Origin: Mixophyes australis
Taxonomy: Eukaryota; Chordata; Amphibia; Anura; Limnodynastidae
DNA: 64,000 bases
Reading direction: 5' to 3'
NCBI GenBank assembly: GCA_036250195.1
Contig: JAVHZZ010000003.1
Span: forward strand, 20,331,504-20,395,503
Part shown: piece by piece, positions 1 through 11,270 of the stretch
How the letters are laid out: the number at the start of each line of letters is the position of its first letter
Numbering within the stretch: position 1 is the first letter of the stretch
The notes under the pieces: model-generated
Databases searched by the model: none
Seen by the model: the letters and a program-made list of their open reading frames with translations, nothing else
What the model was told of the DNA's origin: nothing
Position numbers and translations under genes: made by a program

Positions 1-321
1 TTATTTAAATAGCGCCACTAATTCCGCAGCGCTGTACAGAGAACTCAATCACATCAGTCCCTGCCCCATTGGGCTTACAGTCTAAATTCCCTAACACACA
101 CACACACAGACACACACAGACTAGGGTCAATTTGTTAGCAGCCAATTAACCTGCTAGTATGTTTTTGGAGTGTGGGAGGAAACCGGAGCACCTGGAGGAA
201 ATCCACGCAAACACGGGGAGACATACAGACTCCACACAGATAAGGCCATGGTCGGGAATTGAACTCATGACCCCAGCGCTGTAAGGCAGAAGTGCTAACC
301 GCTTAGCCACCATGCTGCCCC
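1..321 (-). mobile_element. tRNA-derived SINE (V-SINE-like), cut by the window start
   Basis: Read on the minus strand this begins with a tRNA-like head (GGCAGCATGGTGGCTAAGCG, then TTCAATTCCCGACC resembling a B box). It continues into a central block containing GGTTTCCTCC and ends in a tail with CCCAATGGGGCAGGGACTGA and GCGCTATTTAAATAA. Other copies lie at 41524-41852, 58274-58598 and, as a tail only, 22603-22717. The head is a decayed RNA polymerase III promoter and not a tRNA gene. The central block resembles the conserved V-domain of vertebrate V-SINEs. That family name comes from memory, while the dispersed-repeat status is seen directly. Confidence 0.75.
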
Positions 322-655
322 GTACATCCCCCGTACAGCCCCCGTACAGCCATGATGTCTAGTTGTGGCAAACCCCCCCCCCCCACACACACACAGTATG
401 GGGACCTTTACAAAGGGACAGAGACCTCTCTCTCTCATTACATGTGACTTCCAGCCAATCGCACTCACCCCTTCCAAGGATCTCTCCTCCATTCATGCCT
501 CTCTCCAGGCACTTTCATCCAAAGGCTCTCCAATATTTTTCATACTTGCAAACATAATATTGACATTGTATAAATGAACCCACACCTTGCATATGGGGTA
601 TATTTATGTAGAGCCAACTGCAAATATTCAAGGCTACTACAAAGATTTTTCTAAC
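322..655. other. Unique or low-complexity spacer
   Basis: Contains a short CCCCCGTACAGC duplication, a run of C at about 369-382 and a CA-rich tract. No gene or further mobile element is recognised. The small open frames on both strands show no coding signature. Confidence 0.5.
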
Positions 656-1012
656 AAACCTTTCTCGTTCTCGCTATCAGGCCAGGGTTCTTTACTGTAA
701 AGGCGGTGTCATCCTGGAATTGCTTAACACAAAAGATGGTGAGGGTAAATTAACAGAAAAATAGATTAGATGCCTTTCTTACATATAATGGTATCTGTAA
801 CTATAATCACATTACATTGCAATAGGACCTTATAGGGGGGATTAATCCAGGAAATGTATCCAATTGTCATTTTTGGGGTCGGGAAGGAATTTGTTCCTCT
901 ATGAGGCTAAATTGCTTCAAAATGGATCTACACAATAAGAATGTATGAAACACTTGAGGGACGTGTGTCTCTTTTTCAAATTTAATATGCAACTATGTCA
1001 TAGTATCATTTA
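656..1012 (+). mobile_element. CR1-type LINE 3' end, old fragment
   Basis: The segment starting GGTTCTTTACTGTAAAGGC corresponds to the end of CR1 ORF2 (compare GGTTCTTTACAGTAAGGGC at 49396 in the longer copy). It runs through a degenerate C-terminus into a 3' UTR with GGGTCGGGAAGGAATTTGTT and ends near TTTTTCAAATTTAATATGCA, where the other copy has its TTTTTTCAACCTCATCAAC terminus. All frames are broken. It is a 5'-truncated, dead copy of a different CR1 subfamily from the one at 42.05-49.75 kb. Confidence 0.75.
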
Positions 1013-2084
1013 TGTCTTCTGACTGTATGAGTTAAGTATGAGCCTTTCAGTCATCTGCTTAACTACCCACCTTGTCGGCTACCTCTCCCTCTCATCCCGT
1101 CTTCCCCCTTCCTCTCTCGTTCTGTGTGGTTCTATCCAGTGTCGGACTGGGTCATGAAGGGCCCACCGGGGGACTGCAAAGCTAGGGGCCCACCAGAGGG
1201 GGTGTGGCCAGCATCATAGAGGCGGGGCCTGACACTAGAGGGGGGAGTGGTCAGCCCATGAAGGACAGCTAGCATCATAGTGTAGTATATAAAGAATGCA
1301 GTGTGTATATAAAGAGTACACAGTCTTGACCTCCCCCTTAGATTGGGTAGAACAGTCACCAAAAATCTGGATTGTCTCACTAGAATCAGAATATTTGACA
1401 GACTGTCCTACCTGTTCTTGTCACCACCTGTGGCTGCTGGTTTCTTAAGTTGCGACTTGTCTGGATCCCGGAATGTTGGGTGCCCTATTTTGAAAAAAAA
1501 TGGGTACATTTAGAAAATTCCAACTAGCCCCGGCGTAAAATCTATAGCACCCACAATTAATACTTAGGCCTTCCTCCAGCCCCAACATTAAAGATAGAGT
1601 ATTCTCACTTAATAAATAAACCTATTTCCCTCCCTCCAAACAGCCCCAGCAATAAATGAATATTATTTACGTATAATAAATATACCTATTTCCCACAACA
1701 GTCACTGCCATTAAATAATTCATATTCACATTTAATAAATAGACCTCGTGCTCCTCAAACTCAGCCCCACATTCAATTAATAGCACCTAAACCACCCCAG
1801 GATAAAATTAAAGGTCCTGTCACCCCATCTTAATTTAATAGGCCCCACTCTGAAATTAAATAGCCCACCAATAAATTAAATTGCCCCACCATCACCCCAC
1901 AAATAAAATAGCACCCATTAAATAATTAGCCCCCACCTAAACTCCACCATTAAATTAATAGCCTATCTCCTACCCATGTACTATTAAGGCAACCCCACTC
2001 CTTTCCCTCATATCACACATTATATTAAAAAAAAACATTCCCTCATTATAGCAGCCCACACTCCTTTCATTCACACAATATAGT

Positions 2085-2900
2085 GCCCCCCCCCTCCCAT
2101 TTCATTCACACAGTATAGCAGGCCCCTGTCACTCACACAGTATAGCAGCCCCCCCCCCTCCCCTGTCTCTCACACAGTATAGCAGGCCCCCCCCCTCCCC
2201 TGTCACTCACACAAATAGCAGGCCCCCCCCTCCCCTGTCTCTCACACAAATAGCAGGCCCCCCTCCCCTGTCTCTCACACAGTATAGCAGGCCCCCCTCC
2301 CCTGTCTCTCACACAGTATAGCAGGCCCCCCTCCCCTGTCTCTCACACAGTATAGCAGGGCCCCCCTCCCCTGTCTCTCACACAGTATAGCATGCCCCCC
2401 CTCCCCTGTCACTCACACAAATAGCAGGCCCCCTCCCCTGTCACTAACACAAATAGCAGGCCCCCCCTCCCCTGTCTCTCACACAAATAGCAGGCCCCCC
2501 TCCCCTGTCTCTCACACAAATAGCAGGCCCCCCCTCCCCTGTCTCTCACACAGTATAGCAGGCCCCCCCCTCCCCTGTCACTCACACAAATAGCAGGCCC
2601 CCCCCTCCCCTGTCTCTCACACAAATAGCAGGCCCCCCTCCCCTGTCTCTCACACAGTATAGCATGCCCCCCCTCCCCTGTCACTCACACAAATAGCAGG
2701 CCCCCTCCCCTGTCACTAACACAAATAGCAGGCCCCCCCTCCCCTGTCTCTCACACAAATAGCAGGCCCCCCCTCCCCTGTCTCTCACACAGTATAGCAG
2801 GCCCCCCCTCCCCTGTCTCTCACACAAATAGCAGGCCCCCCCTCCCCTGTCTCTCACACAGTATAGAAGGCCCCCCTCCCCTGTTCTCACACAAGTAGCA
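2085..2900. repeat. C-rich minisatellite, about 31-36 bp units
   Basis: Roughly two dozen tandem units built on CCCCTCCCCTGTCTCTCACA followed by either CAGTATAGCAGGCC or CAAATAGCAGGCC. Units differ in C-run length and in two alternating spacer types. Some blocks recur in the same order (for example around 2380-2470 and 2640-2730), showing that multi-unit segments were duplicated. Minus-strand open frames here are by-products of the repeat. Confidence 0.9.
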
Positions 2901-2967
2901 GGGCCATCTTTCATTCACACTTACCTTATTGCTGCAGCTCACATGCTTGCTGTGCGATCAAAAGCAA

Positions 2968-3017
2968 AACAGGAAGTAACGTGCGTTCCACGGTGGAACG
3001 CACACTACTTCCTGTTT
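2968..3017. repeat. Hairpin-forming inverted repeat inside the hAT element
   Basis: AACAGGAAGTAACGTGCGTT followed by CCAC is mirrored by GGTGGAACGCACACTACTTC and CTGTTT, giving a stem of about 23 bp with almost no loop. It lies about 190 bp from the right transposon terminus. Confidence 0.85.
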
Positions 3018-3512
3018 CCTGTTTAGCGAAAGTGACTGGTCCCTGAGGAGGGGCCAGCCACCCACGGCACCTGGCTCCCACCAACACCCGAGGACACAGG
3101 AATCAGTTTTTTAGCCCCGCCCCACCACGGAGGAGGGCGGAGCTATCTGCCATCAGGGCCTACCGGTGGATTTCCCGGTCCACCGGCGGCCCAGTCCGAC
3201 GCTGGTTCTATCTCCGTATCACTCTTGCGTCTTCAGTTTGCCCGTCCCTTTAGATTCTAAGCTCCTTTGAGCAGGACCCTCTCTCCTCCTGTTTCCACCA
3301 CTTTTAGCTTTGCTCTCCAGCTACCCAGCCCACCTCCTTCTTTGGCCTTCTGCCCTCTGACTCCTCTCTCGCTTTTCTCTGCACCTTTCAGTGGCTCTTA
3401 ATCCGTCAGCCGCACCCACCCTCTTGGGCACAGGTTCCAGTATGGGCTGAGTATCCCTCACCCTCATCTGTTCAGCCTCTCTCTTTAGCTGTGCTTTGAG
3501 CTACCCGAGTTA

Positions 3513-4346
3513 TGGGGGGGTATTCAATTGTCAGCAAGTTTTTTTTGACCGTGTTAAGTCATTTTAAAGCTGTTTTTGATCATTTTTCGAGTGGGTTAAC
3601 TTTACCATTTTTAATGCTTCTTCTCATGAAACGGTCCTCTCGCGCCCCAGTAGAAGGGCTATTGAAAGTATAGGGTGTGCGAGAGGCAGCCGCGTTAAAT
3701 GTTATTCAATTGTTTTTTAACACGGTGCGTTAAACAGGCAAATATGCTGTTTTATCTCGCACCTCTTTGGGGAGTGTTAAAAATAAAATACCTCTGAAAA
3801 CTATTTGAAATCATGTAATAATGTGGAAAAAAAGTTAAACTATTTTTATTACTAATGCCTAAAATGTAAAAGTTGATATTCTTGTGAAAAAAAATGAAAT
3901 AAAAAAACATAATTTTTTTTTTTAAATCACTAATTAATTATATTTATGTATGTTTTTGGTACAAATATGAATGTAGTAATGTGTTTTGACATGGTATAGA
4001 TGATTCTATGTTAAAAAATAGTTCAATAAAAAAATATGCTAAAGAAATTACTGTAATGTAGATATTACCAATGTAATGCAATCTAATGAATGAAAATGTA
4101 TGCAAAATCTTTTTTTTGTGATATACATGACAGCGTTAAAACTCCCCTTCACTCCCCTAAAATCTCGCAAACACAATGTTTAACGCGCGTGGGCAGCGTT
4201 TCCTCTTTTTCAATTGAATTGCACGAGTTTCCCGCCGCGCTAACTAAAAACAGTCGGTATTGCAGTTAAAAACCCGCGGGAGATTTTTTTTTTTTTTTAA
4301 CGCCGCGGTGAAAAAAAAAGATTTGCGGACAATTGAATACCCCCCA
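3513..4346. mobile_element. Non-autonomous DNA transposon with TATTCAATTG-type termini, about 834 bp
   Basis: The left end TGGGGGGGTATTCAATTGTC and the right end ACAATTGAATACCCCCCA are inverted repeats extending about 20 bp. The flanks share only TA, so a TA or a degenerate 3-bp duplication is possible and the superfamily is not certain. The interior is AT-rich with short CG-rich islands (CGCGTTAAATG near the left, CCGCGCTAACT near the right) that are loose inverted copies of each other. No coding capacity. Confidence 0.75.
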
Positions 4347-4476
4347 TAGTGTTTATTTTTAATTGTATCGTGTTGTTTTACCTTGTACTGTCCTATTGTT
4401 TGTTCCCTCTACGGCGGTACAGATACTTTGTGACGCCCCATAAATAAAAATGAATAATAATAATAAAGTATAGAGA

Positions 4477-7400
4477 ACGATATTCAGATAATTTTTCCAC
4501 AAGCATTCTGGGTTTAGAATTTACCAGCGCTTACCACCAGCATTCAGGCTAGAGAGGTGGAACAACATGGGGGAGAGGATGACACTAGACGGCCTATGCT
4601 GAACATGGGGATCTCCTTTGTAGAGGTCCAATTTTATTGCAGTATCCCCCAGCTCAGAAGAGAAGCTTACCATTACCAGTAAGGGGACCCCCAGCATTTA
4701 GACACAAGCGGTCGGTAAGTTCTCATTTAGAAAGACGCATAGAAGTGAAATTGCCTTTGAGTGAACTTAAACTTCCATTCTGAGACATTCTAGCCCATAA
4801 ATAAACCAGCTGTCTGGTATATTGATCTGGACCCCATCTTCTGATAACTACTAGCAACTGTCAAGATCCTGGAACAATGGACCAGGGGAACCACTGGGAC
4901 TAAACTTCAGCACCTCAAACAAACACGAAATTACATCAGAGACCAAACTACGATCCGCAGATGTCAAGCAAATGTAAAATCAATAAACCTTCAGGTCTTT
5001 TTAGGAATTTTAAGATAAAAAATGACTTGTGAGAACAAGGCTGTATAGAGTGAGATCAAACTATCTTCACATGTTTTCCGGGGGGACGTCTGTTTTAAAA
5101 CATGCGGCTAAGTTTGATTCTTTGAGATGATTACAGTTGTCAGGCCGCGTTCTCGAATGCCTGTGTTTTGTAATCATGGAGCTTCTCAGCGAAAGTTAAA
5201 ATAAACGTTGTACGGATAAAGTAAGTGTGACCTATGCTGAACTCTCTCCAGATGAGGACGGCTGATGTAGAAGTCTCGGTGCAGATCTTAAGAGGAAACA
5301 GAAATGTTCAGGAGTCTACAGAGCTCGCCAGGATTAGGAAACCAGCCAACATTTCTTGACAATCTTCAAAACAGCAAAGTGTGGACATTAAACACTTCCC
5401 ATTTCTTCCACATGTGGAAAAGTATCAAAGTCTTGTTTTCAGCACTTGCCAAAGGAGAGAAATGGACTGCATGTAACGAGATTAACGTGTAGCTTTACCA
5501 CTGTGCTATTTTTCTGCTTGAAGGCTGTGGCCAAAGAATGACTTCCGAAATCTTCTCGTGAACGTAATTGCTCTTGTTCACAATCTTCCAGGGTCCAATG
5601 AAATTGCAAAATCATGCAATGCTCGTAGTCAATTTAATAAAAGAGCGACACCGCATCTAGAAATTTACATTCAGGTCTACAAAACTATCTTCTGTATCTT
5701 GACCATTGTAATATATCTAATGTGTCAAAAAATGTCAGAGTTGTTGGATTTTAATTTTCTTTTACGCACAGATTCAGAAAACAGTTGCATGATAAAATAA
5801 TGTGTGTGTGGTTTTTTTTTTGAAGAAGAAGAAGTCACTCACTGGTTAGAAAGAATTCCTGAATTTTCCTTATTGCTTTTCTTAAAGCTGCTATTAATCA
5901 TTTATGGCGACTATCATGGCAACCACAGTCACATGACCTATGATGTAGTGAGCAGAAATTTTTTGTAACGCCCCTATTATCAGCATGCACGTTCCTAGCA
6001 AAGCCCTCGCTCCATCCTTCCTCTGCATGACATGACCACTGTAAGGAGCTTCCTGACTGACTGGCTCTGACACAGAGAACATTTCACACTCTCTTCACGA
6101 AGAAGCTTCAGAGCTGAAACTGAATATTTTCATCGAAGAGACATTTTCTTGCAATGGCAGGGATCTAAATCAGCAGAACATTTTTTTAAAGGGGGAAAAC
6201 TGAGTTATATGAGCTTCATGCTACAAAGGTACTAAACTTGCAATTTAAAAAGGAGTCTACATGGATAGCATACTATAAATTTATTGGACTATCTGCATTT
6301 ACTAGCTGGCAAACTGTTGGGTGAACCCCATTTTCTGTGCTTTGGACCTTACCAGAACCTCTTCTGGCCAAAGTTCCCAGTTCTCCAGCTCTTGTTCCTC
6401 GAAACGGCAAGTTGACCGCATATGTAAAATTCTATAAAAAATAAGTTGATTATCATTCTTGCCAACATGTGTAAAAAAAACTTTTCCAGGGACGTTTTGC
6501 CACTAAGCCGCTGCTTGAATGCACGCCCCGTGTGATACAGCCTCGACGTCACATATATTTTTTTAGCAAGTGATAAATATAGATGGAAAAAATTAAATCT
6601 AACATTCAGAAAATGAGGAACTGTATGGTGCAGCTTAACAATATTGAAAACAGGAGAATTCATAGCTTCAGACATCTTCAAAACCTGGTACTGGATTTTC
6701 CTGTCATTTTTATAGAAAAATCCCATGGTGAGTTGATGTAAAATGCTCTATACATGTAGCAATTATATATTATTATTAATATCATTAATATTCCAACCCT
6801 CGCCCACGGCAGATCACCTCAGTATCTCCCAAATTACCCAAATATCCATTACTTCGGACTCCTGACACCTTGCTATCAGTGTGACATTCAAATAAGTTTG
6901 TCAATTATTAACATCTAGTCAAATGACTGTGGCTGTTATTCAAGTATGACACACTGATATTTGGGCATTGTAAGACTCACTTACTAATAGTAAGTGTCAC
7001 ATTTCAACTGCATCTTACCAACCAATTAGCAATAGGCTTTTATTTGTCTAGTGCAAGCTATACAATGAAAGCAAGCGCGTGATTGGTTGCTGCGTTTGAG
7101 TGCAAATCTTGCACCGAATTGCAATGTTGGTGAATAAGTCCGTGTGATAGTGAAATGATGATTGTATGGGACATTTTCATATAAACTAAAGGCAAAAATA
7201 CAATAAAATGAACCAACGGCACAAATCTAAACAGAATGATGGGAACAAGGAAGAAAGTCTAGAAAAATGTCACAGGCATTTAAATCATCACCTCTGGGCA
7301 GAGTCAGGCTGCAGCTACAGTAGCAGGTATGGCTCTGATAAGAAATGTTGGTCTGTATTTTAGGAGCTTATACAGCAGGACTGTTCCAGATGCGGAGGGG

Positions 7401-7479
7401 AGGCAGCTGTCTAGGGGTGCGCTCTGGCCATATTTTGTACATTGGACTAGGGTCTATATTGAATAATAGCACGCAGACA
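4477..7479. other. Spacer without recognised genes
   Basis: About 3 kb of mostly unique, AT-rich sequence. Open frames of 60-125 codons occur on both strands (the longest is minus-strand 6349-6726), but none shows recognisable domains. Short A/T homopolymers are scattered. I recognise no mobile element ends here. Confidence 0.5.
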
Positions 7480-8405
7480 TGGTCAGGAGATTCAGTTACT
7501 GTTCAGACCAAACACCAGAATGGGGAGGAAACATAATCTAAGGGCCATTGACCGTGGAATGATTGTTGGCGCCAGACTGGGTGGTTTAAGTATCACAGAA
7601 AGTGCTGATCTCCTGGGATTTTCACCCACAACAGTCTCTAGAGTTTACAGAGAATGGTGCACAAAGCAAAAAAAACATCCAGTGAGTGTCAGTTCTGTGG
7701 CTCAAAGTGTCTTGTTAATGAGAGAGGTCAGACTGGTTCAAGCTGACGGGAAGGGAACAGTAACTCAAATTGTCATGTGTTACAACAGTGTCACGCAGAA
7801 GAGCATCTAACGTTGACGTGGATGGACTACAGCAGCAGAAGACATCAGCGGGTTCCATTCCTGGCAGCTAAGAGCAGGGATCTGAGGCTACAGTGGGCAC
7901 AGGCTCTCCAAAACTGGACAGTTGAAGATTGGAAAAATGTAGCCTGGCCTGGCAAGTCTTGATTTGTACTGCGACAAGCAGAAGGCAGGGTCAGCCTTTG
8001 GAGAAAGCAACATGAATCCATGGATCCATCCTGAGTTGTTTCAACAGTACAAGCTGCTGGTGGTGTAATGATGTGGGAGATGTTTTCTTATCACATATTA
8101 GGCACACATCATCTCAAGCTGGTTCCACAAACATGACAATGAGTTCAGTGTACTCCAATGGTCTCCACAGTCCCCAGATCTCAATCCAGTACAGCACCTT
8201 TGGAATGTGGTGGTTCAGGAGATTCGCAGCTTGAATCTGCAGCAACTGCTTGATGCTTTCATGTCATTATGGCCCCGAACATCTGAGGAATGTTTCCAGC
8301 ATCTAGCTGAATACAGGCAGATCTGGGGACAGAAGAGGTTCCTACCCAGTACTAGAACAATGCACCTAATACATGAGCGTAGACATGTGGAAAACAAAAC
8401 TTTTA
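7480..8405 (+). pseudogene. Decayed Tc1-like transposase
   Basis: Residues translated from 7520 begin MGRKHNLRAIDRGMIVGARL and continue with the helix-turn-helix segment LLGFSPTTVSRVYREW, the paired DNA-binding region of Tc1 transposases. Further pieces follow in shifting frames: LRLQWAQALQNWTVEDWKNV, EGRVSLWRKQHESMD and QWSPQSPDLNPVQHLWNVV. The expected first catalytic Asp block (WSDESRF in relatives) reads WPGKS then a stop. The block with the second Asp is deleted near 8100, and the third catalytic residue in the PDLNP-x-E motif is Gln. The enzyme is dead. Terminal repeats are not recognisable, so the limits are approximate. Confidence 0.9.
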
Positions 8406-8544
8406 CCTAAGATTCACTCAGTCTGAAATCCAAGATAAAGGAGCCAGTCTGTCATCTGCAAAACTGCATAGTTCTTGTTGAACCAAAGAGGAAAAACTAA
8501 GAGTAGTTCAGAGAATAGAAATAATCACATTTAAAACACATAGG

Positions 8545-8945
8545 GCCGGACTCACTCAGGAACGTATAAGCCGATATGTGCAGTATTTTTTGTAAAATTG
8601 TTCTGTGCATCCTCAGAAACAGACTATACGTCAGTGAGCGCAAGTGCATCCGATTCATCTTCAAGCATAATGGACGCTTCCGACAGCCTACGATTTCAGG
8701 GGCGGAATGCAGGAAGGGGCTATGCACATAGTCAACGTACAGTAAGGGCGTGCCAAGGTCAAGCGCACGCAACAGGGCCAGAGTCAAGCTTTGGGTGTCT
8801 CTCAGGTACGTGAATCTCTGTCGTATCACTTGTACCAGCTACAGGTCCAGTGAAAGTGCTGATTACTAGTGATGACGGCTGTGTATGCATGCTACAACAT
8901 GTGTTTGTAATCAGGAGCAACTGTAAAACTACAGTTTATGTATAG
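8545..8945 (+). mobile_element. Dispersed repeat family A, copy 1
   Basis: Starts GGGCCGGACTCACTCAGGAA, a decayed form of the GGGCCTGATTCATTAAGG terminus of Harbinger-like MITEs in this window. It contains CAGCTACAGGTCCAGTG and GATTACTAGTGATGACGGC. Homologous sequence occurs at 59000-59400 (same strand), 61850-62165 and about 34800-35010 (opposite strand). Non-coding; probably an old non-autonomous DNA transposon. Confidence 0.65.
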
Positions 8946-9296
8946 TAGACATTAATATCATCCTGAGATATATATATATAAAAAAAATTTCAGGTACAAA
9001 ACGGAAATAGAAACCATTTTAATATTTTTTTTCCTTAATGATTATTTTAGTAACAGGTGTTAATTTATTTATTTATTTATTTTCCATACATTCTGATGGG
9101 AGGAAGAAAGAGATGAAGGAAGAGAGAGGAAGGGGAAGATGGAGTTAGCAATTTGTCAGTATTTTCATTCCCATTTTCCTATCCACGCTGCATTTTCCCC
9201 TACACCCACTTACCTATCACTTACCTATCACTTACCTGTCACTTACCTGTCTTCCTACCAGTTTCCTTCAGCTCCTCCCTCCTCTTCCTTCCCTTC
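8946..9296. repeat. AT-rich spacer with two short tandem repeats
   Basis: Contains a TTTA microsatellite at about 9063-9082 and four to five copies of an 11-bp unit (CACTTACCTAT/CACTTACCTGT) at about 9203-9254. No gene seen. Confidence 0.7.
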
Positions 9297-9480
9297 TCCA
9301 GGGCCTGGCGGGCAAATTTTAGCCCAGTGTACGAGACTCAGCTCAGCTGCTTATTAGGAACATTTTAAAGAAACAAATTGCAGGTAACCCAGTGACCCAG
9401 CACAAGGCAGCCCACCACGGGACCGGCCCAGGGGGCAGATTCCCTCCTTGCCCCTCATCCCAGCTTGCCGCTACCCTTCT
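9297..9480 (+). mobile_element. DNA-transposon terminal fragment, family B copy 1
   Basis: CAGGGCCTGGCGGGCAAATT TTAGCCC is followed by a GAGACTCAGCTCAGCTGC segment, AGGAACATTTTAAAG and CCACGGGACCGGCCC. The same order occurs at 11115-11265, and a terminal scrap lies at 23127-23160. The CAG-type end suggests hAT, but no second end or duplication is found. Confidence 0.55.
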
Positions 9481-10235
9481 CCTTTTTTCCTCAGGTTGAG
9501 CGAAGAAACATTTGCATATACTAGAATTACAAAATATATAACCCGATGGCAAACGTTCCCTTGTTTCCTTGTGCAGACATCACACCAGCTCTCTGAATGC
9601 TAATTAGACCAGGTTTAGTTTATTCAAGGAAGACAGAAATCCCTCCTGATGTTTGACTGTGATCCGTCACACAGATCTATACCATCTGCCGACCTGATCC
9701 AGAATCCCAACGCTACACGATGAGACTGAGCAATTAGCAGAGTAAGTTTATACATGGCCGTTCCTCATGGTGGTCTTTCTCTCTGCTATTATCCAGATCC
9801 TCAGAACTTAGAAACTGTAATGAGCTGATGTGGGGGGTACGGGACAGATACATCACAAGCCAAGAACCCGGAGATTGCAGGATCGGTCGTTTCACCCTGT
9901 TGTGTGTGGCTGAAAATAAGGTTATAAAAGAAACGGCAATGACAGACATCATTACAGCACAATGCTCTTTACTGCCTTCTAAGAACAAACACCTTTACTC
10001 ATTACTGCTATAGTCACTGAGTATGTAACAGCAGCATTCAGTTACATGACACACCACTTACATCTACAGGATCTCCACATTTGCATAGTGCAAAATAACA
10101 GTCTGCAAATAGCATGTCATTTATGTCCATTCACAGGGCTGTACAGCTGGGTGACTCCCAAGTGTCTGGACAATAAAAGAGAAAATATCACCAGTGCACA
10201 CACACAGCTACCCAATCACAAGAGCACAGCTCTCA
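9481..10235. other. Spacer without recognised features
   Basis: Unique-looking sequence with small open frames on both strands at 9734-10013 and 10046-10235 but no domain signature. Confidence 0.5.
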
Positions 10236-10556
10236 ACCATTGTTGTACCTGTCTCCGCTTCCCCTGTTCTCTCCTCCAGTAATGTGCCTGATCCATCTCC
10301 CCCGCTCTGTCCTCCATTATTGTACCTGTCTCCACCTTCCCTGCCCTCTCCTCCAGTAATGTGCCTGACCCATCTCCCCCTGCCCTCCCCCCCCCAATTA
10401 TTGTACCTGTCTCTACCTCCCCTGTCCTCTCCTCCAGTAACGTGCCTGATCCATCTCCACCTGCCCTCCCCACCATTATTGTACCTGTCTCCACCTCCCC
10501 TGTCTGCTCCACCAGTGACATGCCTGATCCATCTCCCCCTGTCCTCTCCCGCAATA
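10236..10556. repeat. Pyrimidine-rich tandem repeat, about 76-82 bp x 4
   Basis: Each unit contains TTGTACCTGTCTCC, then CTCTCCTCCAGTAA, GTGCCTGATCCATCTCCCCC and TGCCCTCC. The four units are 80-90 percent alike. Minus-strand open frame 10216-10554 and the plus-strand frames are created by the repeat. Confidence 0.85.
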
Positions 10557-11110
10557 ATATGGCCGCACGTGACTTTTAGCTTCGTACCTTAGGTCCCTGA
10601 GGACTGGGTTTGAGAAATACTGGTTTATCCATTTATGGCTATTTTAATAGGTTACAATACTTGAAAAATGAAAATGTAAAAGAATTTTAACATTCAAAAG
10701 AAAAATGTTTAGATCTTAAATTTAAAAGAAAAACTTAAAGTTTGCATTTTTGGGAGTTCAAAAATGTTTTCTTTTGTGAGCTGATAATGTAATTCTGTCC
10801 GTCAGAACTGGCAAGAAATTCTAAAAATATTATTGCACGCCTGTGTGTACATTTTATAAAAGACATTACCTTGTATTGAATAGAAGAATTTCTCCTGGTA
10901 ATACCTTTTCTCACTGTGACCAAAATGTTGCTGATTACTGAAAAATAGTGTAAACACCAGTGGTAGTAGCTGTAAGTCCCAAAACATCGCTGCTTGAGGC
11001 TCAGGGTGAGAATTTTTGGGTATTAAACCCTACTGCACGACGCAAACGGAATTGACGAGTAATGTGTTTATTATCTATAGGTCACAAACCAACACCTTGA
11101 AAAACCTGCA
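10557..11110. other. AT-rich spacer
   Basis: A-rich stretch at 10640-10790 and nothing recognisable beyond short open frames. Confidence 0.5.
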
Positions 11111-11270
11111 GTGTAGCATGAGCAAGGTCTGGCTGGCGAATTTTAGCCCGGGGGGCGAGACTTGGCTGAGCAGCCTATCAGGGACATTTTAAAGTATCCC
11201 AGTCCAAGATAGCCCACTATCGGACCGTCCCGGGGGCATATTGACCTCGCTCCCCATCTCAACCAGCCCC
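11111..11270 (+). mobile_element. DNA-transposon terminal fragment, family B copy 2
   Basis: GGCTGGCGAATTTTAGCCCG, GGCGAGACTTGGCTGAGCAG, GGGACATTTTAAAG and CTATCGGACCGTCCCGGGGG match family B at 9297 in the same order and orientation. Truncated at the right. Confidence 0.55.

Larger units (their letters stand above)
1137..3204. mobile_element. Non-autonomous hAT transposon, 2068 bp, with target-site duplication
   Basis: It begins CAGTGTCGGACTGGG and ends CCCAGTCCGACGCTG, which are inverted repeats with one mismatch. It is flanked on both sides by the identical 8-mer GTTCTATC (1129-1136 and 3205-3212). An 8-bp duplication with CAG-type termini identifies the hAT superfamily. Inside there is no transposase: it holds an AT-rich tract of degenerate AATTAAATAG-like units (about 1550-1990), a C-rich minisatellite (about 2085-2900) and a hairpin (2968-3017). 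It must have been moved by a transposase supplied elsewhere. Confidence 0.9.
1013..4476 (+). mobile_element. Retroposed repeat split by two DNA transposons
   Basis: Three pieces (about 1013-1136, 3205-3512 and 4347-4476) read as one element: TTTAGATTCTAAGCTCCTTT, a pyrimidine-rich middle, then TACAGATACTTTGTGACGCC, CCATAAATAAAAATG and an AATAATAATAATAA tail. The tail architecture is that of a SINE or short LINE-derived retroposon common in frogs. The joins coincide with the ends of the hAT element at 1137-3204 and the inverted-repeat element at 3513-4346, so this host sequence is older than both. The exact 5' end is unclear. Confidence 0.55.

Noticed and set aside
6349..6726. Minus-strand open frame of 125 codons
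   Set aside because: No recognisable motif, no splice or promoter context, AT-rich; kept only as spacer.
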